DNA from: Trichoplax adhaerens
Lineage: Eukaryota > Placozoa > Uniplacotomia > Trichoplacea > Trichoplacidae
DNA length: 64,000 nt
Direction of reading: 5' to 3'
Assembly: GCF_000150275.1 (NCBI RefSeq)
Contig: NW_002060944.1
Location: forward strand, 4,165,080-4,229,079
Of this stretch, positions 38,349 through 50,687 are shown one piece after another. Each line of letters opens with the position of its first letter. The first letter of the stretch is position 1. Position numbers and translations under genes: made by a program. The notes below the pieces were generated by a model. That model was given only the letters and a program-made list of their open reading frames with translations. It was not told where the DNA came from and made no database searches.

Positions 38349-39817
38349 GGGTACTCTTTCGAAAGGACTAATTGATGATACTCGTAGCAGCCAAAGACGA
38401 TGTACTATGTATGATTATACGAATTCAATTACGAGCACATCATTAGTTGTTGATGAATTGATCATTTGATTCTTTTTGAAAGTAGACATTTTTTGTAAAT
38501 ATACATGCTATTACAAGATAATATGTATGTTTATACAGTACACTGTATAAGTTATTTGATATAATTACAGTACCCCGAATATGTTCTTTTTCGGTATTGG
38601 TAATGCTAAGTGGGAAAGTTCATTTTTTGCCATGAATTACGTCAATGTATTGGCCTGCATTTTTTCGTAGGCATATTCTACATCACTAGTAAATTTGTTT
38701 TCCATTCATGATTTAATTTTCTGTCGATCTGTCATAGGTACCAGCATAGTCTTTAACCATTTCAGTAATATCTAATGCTATTGTAGCTATTATCACCTTA
38801 TTAGTAGTTCTATACGCGAATTCGTTGCGTAGATTTAGCAGGGTATATAACTATAGTATTATACGATTAAATATTATCGGGTTACGATCTTATGAAGAAG
38901 AAAATCTGAGTTAATTGAAGATAAAGTTTTCTTAGATGGTGATTTTACAAATGCTAAATAATCATGAATTACTTTACACATGAATCTTTACATACGATCG
39001 ACTAGTTGTGTTTTAATGGTCATTGTATTTGCATGTATGAAACTAGGGCAATATTCATTAGTACATCAAACCTCCAAGTCTATATAGATTGGAACTTAAC
39101 ATTTTATCTCAATTTTTAAGGAAACATTTAATATGTGATCTCCTCTACAATATTACTTTTATCTGTATTTTGTAATAAAAATATGGTACGCGTAAATACC
39201 TCATCGATGGTTGATTATAATTACATATTAAGTGCTTGTATAGAGTAAGCCTTGTTAATTCATTAGAATGATCATTTTTAAGATTGTACATAATTATGGC
39301 AATTTGCGTAGTAAGACGGTAGTAAAAAGTCTTGGCGCACTTTATTTCTTCTAGTCGAAGCAGTGCAGCAGTGTATGCCAGTCCCTATTTAAGTTGTTTA
39401 GCGATTTTAGTACAAGCAGCAGCATTCAGGTTCAGCACGATACAAATTCTCATAACCGGTTATCCTTTTAATCATTTACGACTTTTTTTGACAGTTTTAA
39501 GATAGCACTGATCCAATACACCATATGATGTGCCGTCCATGTCAATCGATCTAGTACTTGAAGTTGCAGTACTAAATCAATGAATCCTACACATTATGAT
39601 ATAGTCCCACTGTATAGTGGGCGAAATCAATTTTTTATTTTTTTATTTACGAGACGTCTGATCGTGTCTGGGAAAAGGGGAAAAGTCTGTAAATGCTCAT
39701 TCACAGTCATGCATCTGCATACAATAACCTTTACAATATTAATACTATAATTCATGAAGTCCACTGAAGAAGTAGAGTACTCAATACTGTATAGTACTGT
39801 ACATAGTATTCCTAGAC

Positions 39818-40069
39818 GAAAATTGAGTATTTTTTTCAATATTTCTCAAGCATAAGCTACAAAAAAGATATCATTCTATAGCCTATTAAATTGCGTAATT
39901 CAATATTTTATCGGGCGTTTTTTAGTTATCCTTGTCCAAAATGGAAAATTGAGTATTTGCTTTAATATTTCTCGAGCATAAGCTACCTAAAAGATATCAT
40001 TTTATAGCACATTAAATTGTGTAATTCATTATTTTATCGGGTGTTTTTTAGTTATCCTTGTCCAAAATC
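39818..40069. repeat. 126-bp tandem duplication
   Basis: Two adjacent copies (39818-39943 and 39944-40069), each from GAAAATTGAGTATTT to TTATCCTTGTCCAAAAT, differ by scattered substitutions (for example CAAGCATAAGC versus CGAGCATAAGC). Confidence 0.88.
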
Positions 40070-40749
40070 GAACACTAGTTAGTGTCATTGAAAGTTAATG
40101 TTTACTTGGAGGGCAGTATTATTCTACTTAAAAATGGCCAAATTTCATACACGTTAACCTTTTTTTTCGGTCTGTGCTATCCAAGAATAGGATTAATTTC
40201 CCAATTTTATGTTATAAAGGTATTTAGTACGCGTATAATGCATCAGTATAATAGTTTACTTTCAACGAAGTAGTTTAATTTATGAAAAAATAGAGAGAAC
40301 TTTCAATATCTGTATGACCAAAGGGGTACCGTGGTGGTACATCGAATGGGGGGATATCTGACTATGAAGCAGTAGCAACACGCAGTGTACTGTTCTTCCG
40401 GGGTATACTTATTGACGCATCGATCACGAGCGCACCGTCATATTGAATTCTATAATTACTACTCGATCGATCGTAATCTATGCGTCAATAAGTATCACCA
40501 AAAAAACAAACAACATCAGTGCATCACCACAAGGATAAGAGCCGCCCCAAAGTAGAGATTGTCCCGTTTAGGGCGCTGACCAGTCACCAGGTAATTGTAC
40601 TTCCAGTACAGTACAATTACCTACAGTACGACAGTGCATCGTACTGTATGAAGGTGGAACACACTCTTTACTGTACTGTACTGTACAGTACGTCAAAATA
40701 GGGTCCAGCGGTCTACAGTAAAGTTTTTCTGAATCAGCGCGGACTTGTG

Positions 40750-41093
40750 CAGTCGCAATGCAGTCCCAATGCAGTCCCAATGCAGTCCCAATGCAGTCCC
40801 AATGCAGTCCCAATGCAGTCCCAATGCAGTCCCAATGCAGTCCCAATGCAGTCCCAATGCAGTCCCAATGCAGTCCCAATGCAGTCCCAATGCAGTCTCA
40901 ATGCAGTCCCAATGCAGTCCCAATGCAGTCCCAATGCAGTCCCAATGCAGTCTCAATGCAGTCCCAATGCAGTCCCAATGCAGTCCCAATGCAGTCTCAA
41001 TGCAGTCTCAATGCAGTCTCAATGCGGTCTCAAATTCTCAATACAGTCTCAATGCAGTCCCAATGCAGTCTCAATGCAGTCCCAATGCAGTCC
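40750..41093. repeat. 11-bp minisatellite (CAGTCCCAATG)n
   Basis: About 31 near-perfect copies of CAGTCCCAATG with C-to-T variants (CAGTCTCAATG) and one degenerate patch near 41027-41045. It grades into a CAGTAC-rich tail (to about 41140). Since 11 is not a multiple of 3 and the unit has no stop, all three plus frames and the minus frames stay open, which explains the long MQSQCSPNAVP and GLHWDCIGTAL frames. Confidence 0.97.
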
Positions 41094-43648
41094 CAACACA
41101 GTACCAGTACAGTACCAGTACAGTACCAGTACGATACGGTACCGCATGTTGCAAAGTGATCCAACGTGATTCGGTAAATAAATAACCGTAAACAAATATA
41201 TTATTGTAGTTGCCTTGTAAGAATTTATAGGCGTTGAACTATTTCCTGCTCTGAGAAGTCCATTTTCCTTGACTACGTAATAACTAATTTGCATGACTGA
41301 AGAAATCATGACTTATTACGTTATTACGCTTTTCACAGTCCACTTTATATCAATGAAGATAAAGAAAAATGAATATTAGCTATGATTGGCTAGCTGTTAG
41401 TTATTAGAATTAATATATTCATATCGCATTAAGCGCTATTGTTGATATTGTATTTGTTTGCGACACAAGTTTAATGGTGCTATAAAATACATTCTGAATT
41501 AGTTGGAGGGTTAAAAATAAAGCCTATACAACTAGACTATACATGCTATTGGGCATAATAATATGATGTAGACACTGGCTCCATCTGATATTTCATCTCA
41601 TATCATTCTACTGTACGGTACAGAACAACATTTTAATTGAGAAAATAACCCCAAGATATTGACGTGAACAAATTGACTCTTCAATTAAATTAGAATAAAT
41701 TGTTAAATCGCATTTTTCTAGCCAGGATTAAGAAAATACAAATCTACCAGCTGTTGTTGTTTTGGATATGTACTAATTTTCCTGCAAAGAAAATCATTTT
41801 TATCGGAGCAAGTTTTTGATTGCCGATGATTTCATCACCAAGTGCTGTATCAGGCCCGTTCTATGTGTTAATAGTGATCTCATAGGGAGGTAATCTGAAT
41901 TAGCTTTTGGAAGGCATAAAGTGAACCCTACGGTAAGTCTTTTAATTTAATAAACGATTCCATCATTGCAAGCAATTTTTAGATATAGAAAAGGATACTA
42001 AATGCTATCGTACTTTCCACCATTGCAATCGACAAGCGATATGTACATTGCAGTAAATAGAAACTTCTCTGAAAGTACTAATAAAAGTACTAATAAGTAA
42101 TACCTAGAGCGTGCTTCCGTAACCAATAAACCAACCACACTTTTTTTGTTTGACGTATTTTAATTTGTAATTTAGTGCTTGACAAGTATATAATTCGATT
42201 GAAATCTAGCGCTAAAAATTCATTAAAACACCACTAAAATAAAACTATGAATAAAATCAATGCCTGCTAGATAGTATTATCTACTATTAATCCTTTTATA
42301 TCGTCTTCCAAAATTGTACCGTAACTATATTGAAATAATAAATAAAATGGCTATTCTATATCATCTTTTTTAACGTAATCAATTACGTAGTTTATAGCTA
42401 AAAATGAGAATTGACTACTTTGACTTAACAGGTGAAGATTTGCCGTGATAAATCAGTCTGTCTTACTGTATGCTTGTACATCCCAAATAGTTATTTTTAA
42501 AAAGTACAGATTCAGTTTGTAAGTAAACGATCGTGACAATTAACCAAAGTCATCGCTGTATTAAGCCAGTTCATGAATTATATATCTTCGTGACTTACAA
42601 TTGACTCTAGTAGTTACACCGCGTAAACATTAGTTTCCGTATTGTGATACGGTCCTGACTACTATCCCTGGAATTACGCATGATAAAAAAAAAAACACTG
42701 CAATGGGCTTTATTAGCAAATCGAGATTTATCGTATTTTGATTACAATAAGAGTTTTATAATTGCTCATAAAATCATGTAGAAGTAATTTTAAAGGTTTA
42801 ATTACCGTTGCACAGTAGATAGAACGATGTATTACAAAGATAGAATAACTTTTTCAACTTGACTTGGTGACATACTACATTGACTATAAATTTCAACAAC
42901 CGATTAATAACTTGTCTTGAGTTACAACGTTGTACTGAAAACAGTGAGTTTTTACTGAGCTGAATTCGATGCTAAAGGGGCCAAAAAAATTTTACTAATA
43001 TATATATACTCCTACCGATAAACTTCGTATAGAATTAAAGAAACCTAGTTTGCCTTGTATAGAAAACAAATAAAAAAACTTGCACTATAGTTAAGATCGT
43101 GTATTCGTTGGTAAATTTCCCTCCCTGACAATATCTGCGCTCCTTGAACTAATAATTCGCCCCTAATCTTTTCTACCTTATAATGATTTTTAAAAGAGTC
43201 GTATAAGGTTTACGAGTATGTTGACGGTCCCTTAATAAACGTAAAGTTATGGCTACCTTATATTTCTGTTTCCTAAAAGCTATATTTTTTGTCCTGTTTT
43301 GATATAGATGGCTGCTACCTAATGGTATTACTGACAATGGTGTTATTTCGTTAATTACGTCAAGAATTTAGCGTTGCACATTCCCGATTATTTTAACTTA
43401 ATTACACAACAAATTCTTTTCTCCTTAAATTTTCGTCGAACTCAAGTCTAATTGCAAGTGTTAACGATATTAAACGGCACAGGTGTTGGAGTTTAATTTT
43501 ATTTTAAGGCGAAAAAATTCCGTTACCGCTTGATCTAAACTAGAACGATATCTGTTCTACACCAGTCGTTAGCATATCGACAACGGTGAAATCGTACTGT
43601 ATCTTTTCAATTCGATATAATATATAATTTGTGAACAAATTACAAAAT

Positions 43649-46600
43649 ATGTCCCTTGAAGCAAACACCAATAGATTAAATTATAGAAGGAAAAGCATTG
43701 AAGTATTAGGTTTAGGAGATAACATAACGCCGCGCACTCCAAATTCAGCAGGAGAAGGAACAAAAAGTAAATTTAATTTTAAAATTAAGCCGTCATGGAG
43801 AAGTGGATCCAAGTCACGCAAGGGTCCCGAAGATCCAGAAGAGAAGATAGCTCAAGTTAGCCGTGATCTAGAACGCGGTGTTGCAATTTTACACTATGTC
43901 TGTGCTTTCATCGGCGACACCAACTACGAGTATAATGGATATTACGGATACTTTGGTTTAGCCGTGTGGTGTCTTTCGTTGACGCTGCATTTTTCCTTCG
44001 ATTTTTACGACGCTTTTGCAGTTTATCAATCAGCCTGGGGTCCAGCATTAGGTGTATTTTTTGTAGCTTTTTGCACTCTTTCATATTGGACAGTAACGAG
44101 AACTGTACCTTGGGTTGCCGTGGCATTAAGAACTTTACGTGATGATTCGATAGGAGGCTATACGTATTTCAAAACTATTGAAATTACATCGTTTGTGTGC
44201 AAGGTTTGTTTCAAAATGTATATATATATATATTAAAAGGGTTTATTCATAGTAGTCCGCGTCTTAATGATACTTTAAGAAGGCAGAAAAAAATTAGTGC
44301 TATATATTATGTCTTAAGTTTGAATTATTTTTTCTTTTATAGTTACGTACAAAAAAAATTATAAGTACGGTATATTTTCTTAATAAGTTAATTAATAATT
44401 CTTATAATAAACCACGATAACAACAAATCAAAGGTGATTACAACTATAGAAATATATTATCCTCGTTAGTATTTATTTTAAAAAAATATACTGCTGAGTT
44501 TAATTCTTTGTCTCATAAAGATAGTAGTAAAAATTTGCTTTAATGACATTTAATCGCACTATGCAGCGAAAATAATAATCTATATTATCTTATAATTTTA
44601 ACACATCATAATTTCGCTTAGTCCTTCTGTTTTTATCCTTTATATAATTATAAATCGGATATGCTAAGTACTGTACAAATTTATTTATCATTTAGGCGCT
44701 TCCTATTATTATTCCATTTGTTGGACTTTTCAGTACTGGAGGACAATACCTATGCTATGCTATCGATAATGCTTTAACCGTTAATATTTCATCAATTCCA
44801 GCCTTATCTTCAGTTAATATGACTGGTTTAAATTGGGTATCCGATACGTTAAGTGCAGTGCGCTTTTTTTCACTCTTACATGTCTTATCTGGCTATTGGG
44901 TATTTAATTTATGTCAGCTTGTTTTACTATTTCTTGTTGGAATGTCTATGATTGAATTTCAAGGTATAATAGCATTATATACTTATCTCATTTTGATATG
45001 ACTAAATATACTTTTTTTGTTGGTGATATACAGGTAGATAATTAGTCCATTTTTATTGTATTGCGTTCTATATTAGTACTTAATGTTGTATTGTATCCTA
45101 CTGTTCAAAAATCGAATGATATAGTAATATTATACCGCCTTATTGACAACCCCAAACTAATTATAATTATTATTGCTATTAGAACAAGTCAAGCCAAAGT
45201 TGAAATCACATACCGGCAGTTATACTTTTCAGCAAGCGGTTGCTGATATATCTAACAGAGCAAGATTTATAAGGGATGCCTCTAAAAGTGGAACTGTAAG
45301 TGCTATTAGTGATTTAAACTCCTGTTTGATTTGCATATAAAGTTAAAATGGAGAAAAGCACATGTGATTTAATAATATAATGAAATGTTAATGTCATTTA
45401 TGTGGAGATTGATAAATTCGAATTGTTGTTCCTTGAGAATCCCCATACTTTAATATTCAATACTGCAAAATAATAATTCTGTACTGGGATAGAACTTTTA
45501 TTGACAGTGGAAATATTATGATAAACATTAAAAAATTTAGATTCAATTTAAACAATAATCTTATATTATGTTACTTCGAGATAGAATCCATAAATTGATT
45601 TTATTTTATAAAAATAATACTACAGTGTCTGTGCAGTATTCAGATTTATTAATAAAAATTTATTTCCTTGAAGTAAGCTATAGACTACTAAAATGCATGG
45701 GATAGTGTATCTAGTAATCCATAAAAAATCGCAAAACAAATAATAATAGCAACAACGAAGCGATTGATTAAGCAATAGCTAAAAACAATACAGTTCTGTG
45801 TTTTTACAAAGTATTCAGAGTTCTAGTAGTAGTACTATGTGATTTAATTATTAGAAAAATATTTATATGAATTTGAAATTTCATTATATTTGACTTAAAA
45901 TACAAGATAGCTTGAAAGTAGAGAGCATTCCCTTAAGAATATTTAAGCATACAAGTATTGTTGTATCAAATAATGCTTTCAATGGTCTATAATCATATTT
46001 ACCTCCATCGAAACTGTTTTGTTACATGACCATGTAATGGAGAATATGTTTTATATTGATATTAATGTGTTTTTATCGAATTTATTGATTAATATTCTAC
46101 GTATTTTATAAAATTCCGTATACCGTATAAATTCTAAGTACTAACGCATGATATACTTTCATCTTTTGTAATATTATAGCACGTTATGACAATGCTCATG
46201 GTCAGCAGCAGCGTATCATTTGTACTCAATATGTATAGCTTTTTCTACATGAAAGTATTCGCCATTTATATGTGGTTTGCTGTCGTTCCTGGTACAATAT
46301 CCTTGTCAATGTTATTACTGTCGGCATGGGTTACAAGCGTTTATCGGAATTATCGCGTTACTGTTGTTAAAGCTTGGGTGGAAAGGAAGGAGGATAGCGA
46401 AGAAGAATCAGAAGACGATGAATCGGATGGCAAATCATATTTCACTGCTATGAGAGAGCGAATTAATAGTGTTTTCAAGCGCAAAAAATTAAAAACTAAA
46501 AAAGAAAGAGATTTCTTAGTTTTGGATAAGAGATTTATTATGCCCCCACATTTTCCAATTGTCACCATGCCCGAGATTGCCAGTAGTGAAATCTATCCGA

Positions 46601-48144
46601 AAGAAGAGATCACGTATTTAAAAAAGATGGAAGAAGAAGAAACAGACGATGAAAGATCTACGAAGAGTAGATTTTCATTTGTTCGCCGCAGAAAAGGTAA
46701 ATTGTCACTTAAAAATCGTAACGAAAAATCGAATTCTTCCGCTCCAAAAGCAGCTTTCAGAAAGCTTCCTTCAACAATTGTTATTGAGCCGCCATCAAGC
46801 TATGTAGACCCGGACATACTAGATAAATCTGATAATGAAGAAGAGCACCCCAAAGATAATGAGGTAGGCAAGGGCATCCTTCAAGTTAGCAGTGTCGAAT
46901 CTGATCATTCAGAAGACCAGGAAGCACCTCAGGAATATTCGGTTGAAAATGAATTTAATTTATCAAACGAGAAATTTTTGCATCCTGCTCCTGCCACGAA
47001 AGGTGATGCATTGAATACTTTACTACCGCCTATTGATAGCCCTATTAAACTATCAGCGCCACTGAGAACCAGCCGACGCCATTCCAGCTCTGGAAGAGTA
47101 GAATCTGTTCCGCTTGGTGAATCACCTTCACTAGGAGGCCAAAGTAATTCCAGAGGTTCATTGACTGGATCACACGGTATCCCTTCTACTCTTCCAAATG
47201 AATTGCCAAAAGTCGATGAAGTTGATTCTACGACCGATGCTATTAGCAAGATTAAAGAACAATTTGCTCATGGTTTGCCCAAAGATGCTGATTTTTTAAG
47301 AGAAAAATTGTTACAATCATCGTTTAATGGAAATATAAAGACTAATAAAGTATCTAAGGAATTGGTACGATCACAATCTTTTAATTCGCTACCAACGGCT
47401 GGCATCTTCTCTGACGATAAAGAACCAGTAGACGTAATGACTCGCTTTATTGATCAACGCCCGCATAGCAGACCTCCAAGTCTTGAATCCCTAAACGATA
47501 CTAATGATATATCTCGCCCATCATCGTCGAATAAGAAAGGATCGAAGAAAGTTTCAATCAAATCCTTAATTTCAATTAAATCCGATCCTGACGAATACAG
47601 TAGCAACATTACCACGGCACAAGTTAGGATAAGCAATGATCAATTTACTAATGAAACTTCCAACAAGAGCAAAACAAATCCTGAAGCTGGTAATCCAAAA
47701 TCGACTGCACCTGTCCTACGATCGTCTAGTGAAGAAGGAACATCGTCAACTTTATCGGTTTCGAAAACTAATGTATGGAAAAAGCTCAGTCTGAAGAGAA
47801 ATCGTGACGAAATTAGTGAAAAAAGCGAAAATGAAGATACAGAACCAGAGCCATCAACAGAGACTCAGCCAAGGACCAAATATACGACGGCAAAATTGCT
47901 TACAACAATGCGTGGCATATCAAAGGCGTTTGGCAAAGTACAACATAAACGAAAAATGCAACATTTTAATTTCAGAAAATACATTGTATATTTAGATAAC
48001 TTCCTTCCCACGGTGGGTTATCAGATTGGTGGTAAAGTTATTCAACGCGATACCATAGTCTTATATTTGGTCTTTATGCTATCATTTCTGGCATTATTTG
48101 CACAAGAAAAGCTATTTGGCCAGACAGCACAACTAGGAACATAG
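43649..48144 (+). CDS. Unrecognised multi-pass membrane protein, about seven spans with a very long pre-TM7 loop
   Basis: Exons 43649-44203, 44696-44963, 45183-45295, 46180-48144 give 966 residues. ATG 43649 (MSLEANTN) is chosen because the longer frame starts with GTG. Residues 1-95 are basic and hydrophilic. Hydrophobic spans: about 101-119, 131-149, 180-207, 240-272, 316-336, 338-365, and 938-957 near the C-terminus (TIVLYLVFMLSFLALFAQE). About 560 hydrophilic, Ser- and charge-rich residues separate spans 6 and 7 (acidic DSEEESEDDESDG, basic FKRKKLKTKKERD). I recognise no family. The plan of a cytosolic N-terminus, seven spans, a large loop before TM7 and a short tail resembles the 7TMIC group (insect OR/GR, GRL), but I see no decisive motif, so that link is speculative. 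Confidence 0.85.
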
Positions 48145-50687
48145 TCGTTGTGTGCTTTTTTTTCATTTTAAAGTAATTATTACATAATTGAAATTAAAAT
48201 GAATTTAAGTTATACTGATGTCACATTTATTAGCATCTTAAAATGTCTTTCAAAAAAGATACTTAATCAAGATCGTACAGTAAACTGTGCATTGTTATGT
48301 GCAGTTATCCGATACTAATATCATTAGTCGGTACTCTTGTTATATAGTGCATCGGAGGAAATTCTAAGTTCAACTATGGGTCTTGTAGAATTGATATCAT
48401 AGTTTAGCTAGAATTCCACCCAGTTATTATTTTTGATTATCCTTTCCATCTTCATGGTTAAGGTATTATTATTGGTATTGCAGGTATTATACCATAAGTT
48501 CTAGACATTAAATTGCAATTGAATGTAGTTTAAGTCTTATATTATCCTGTTGGTACTTAAGGTACTATATATATATTTCTATTTCTATATAAATTATAAA
48601 TTTTACGGATAGAAGTAGGTACTTTCCTATACAGAAGGTGCTTCTGTTAATATTGTTATTTTATACATCTTCAAATATTGTATATTATCTTTTTCATACC
48701 ATTTCATAATGTTTAACGCGATAATTGAAAGAAAATTTAAATCTCCTATAATTTTGATTAACAGTAATCATATCTGGATACTTATCGTTACTTCAATATA
48801 AGAAAGATTCTGAGGTATACTAATAGTACGTTGAATTGATTTCAACTGCAAATTGTATATCGAACAGTGTAAAATATTGCCAAATTAGATTGCTTTTCCG
48901 CTTTCATACTATATTCATTTACTAAGATCACATTGTACAGTATGATATTCATCTGTATCTGTTATTCCTATTGCTATTGTTACATTTCTTACGTATTTGG
49001 TTAGGCGATTACCATTAATTATCTTTTTAAATCTTTTGGTAATGCAATGTTCGAAATAATTTTCTTTGAACTACTGTATACATTATTTTATACATGTCTA
49101 ATGATTTAAGATATTATAATCAATTGAATATTGTTATTTATAAGGATACAATTTGACAATATTAAAGTTGTCGTTTGAAGTAATTATCTATAACGTGAGG
49201 GCATATTATCATACCCATGGTATTGGAAAGCCGGCTAAATTGTATGCTTGTGACATAGTTGCTAAGGGGCTAAATATAAAATCCAAGTTAATAATCAATC
49301 AGAATGAATTTCGATATTGTACGAAGTGCAAAAGAGGAAAATGATTTGAATGCAAATTTATTTAAAAGATGTAGAATAGTATCCCATTCATCTCTGCCAT
49401 GTCCATTTTTATATAAATCTTGTTCGCGATGAACCTTATCCTCTTGATCCATTTTTCCGGCCCATTCCTCGACTGTCCGAGGGACAAAAAAAGACAATTC
49501 GACTAGTATGATCCCTTGCCATTCCACTCTTGTATACAACATGTTTGCACGTTTATTACTATTAATGTTATGAAATTGTTGGCTCAGTAAACTTGACATT
49601 AATATCCGATATTGTACAAAATAATTTATCTACAGAAGAAGAATCGGATCGATTGAGGCCGGGTGGGTTAGGGTTGGATCGTGTTTCAAGCAAATGTTGC
49701 CTCTTCGGTTCGAGCTGAGTCAAGCTGTTAATCTTATCGTTTTGCAGCTTTCCGCTACCTATGTTATTTATTGCCCTTCAGTTTAGTAAAATCTGGTGTT
49801 TTACAAAATGTTATCCTTGCTGGAAGACCAATATTGAAAGGTCAATACTGTACCAGGGCTGTAGTACAACTTAGCTCGGATTTGGATGGAATGAGTTATT
49901 TTGAATTTCTTATTTCAATTGAGTCTATACCTACAGTTTATTCTGTTACTACTGTACTTCAGAGGGTTCTTTCTTTCTTAAAAAAATGGACATTTCACAA
50001 AATAATTTTATTATTCTAGATGTAAATTTAATAATTACAATGTTGCAAGGCTTTTGTGAGGCTTAATTCAGGGCATTAGCAGTCATTCGGATAGAATCGC
50101 TTACTTTGCAGACCAGAATATTTTCATTCATTTAACTAGGGATTTGTGTGTATGGACCAGAATCTGGCGATAATCTCAAGATAGTAAAATTAAGAGAAAA
50201 TATCCTCAAAACCTTCATATATGTACTTAATTATAGCAGGGATGCCTAATGCAAGGACTTCTAAGAAGAAATTGTGAGAAGCATCTACCTGCATTTTATG
50301 ACATTTGCAGTCCCGACACTAACTTGTACCTGCTACGCGTTACATGCGTACCATGACAGTAATCTATTGCAAAGGTCCAGGATAGCACATTAGTCCATTT
50401 ACAGTATAATACTAATATTACGGTAACATACTATGTACCGTCTAGTGAGGACGGAGTTGTGGCTACACTAGTGAACCAAATGTAGAGGAGCAGTGGCCCC
50501 ACCGACGCGGATTGAAGACCCATTAATTCTACTAGTTCTACGAGCATATCAAGAAATTAAAGGATTATATAGCATATATTATTTCATCAGAATTTAGCCT
50601 TCATGAGATAAAATAGCTTACCAGAGAATGAATCTTGGCATGGAATGTATTGGATGATCTACACATATAGCACTCATTCTATTCGTT
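48145..50687. other. Intergenic region, no supported gene
   Basis: About 2.5 kb. An ATG-initiated 103-codon minus-strand frame (49288-49599) and plus frames at 49153-49344 and 49771-50019 have no recognised homology or splice support; the first is the most protein-like (VEWQGIILVELSFFVP, then DEWDTILHLLNKF). Confidence 0.45.

Larger units (their letters stand above)
38349..43648. other. Intergenic region with several tandem repeats
   Basis: About 5.3 kb with no supported gene. It contains a 126-bp tandem duplication (39818-40069), TACTGTACAGTA patches (40610-40700) and an 11-bp minisatellite (40750-41093). The rest, including 41150-43640, is AT-rich and stop-rich. Confidence 0.5.

Noticed and set aside
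40745-41185. Long overlapping open frames (MQSQCSPNAVP-type on plus, GLHWDCIGTAL-type on minus)
   Set aside because: They are produced by the 11-bp repeat, which has no stop in these frames; there is no domain, start context or splice support.
46350-46568. Minus-strand frames opposite the seven-span gene (also 46929-47249 and 47454-47636)
   Set aside because: They are antisense shadows of a long coding exon.
49288-49599. ATG-initiated 103-codon minus-strand frame
   Set aside because: Protein-like in places, but no family, no splice partner and no neighbouring support; kept only as a note in the intergenic entry.
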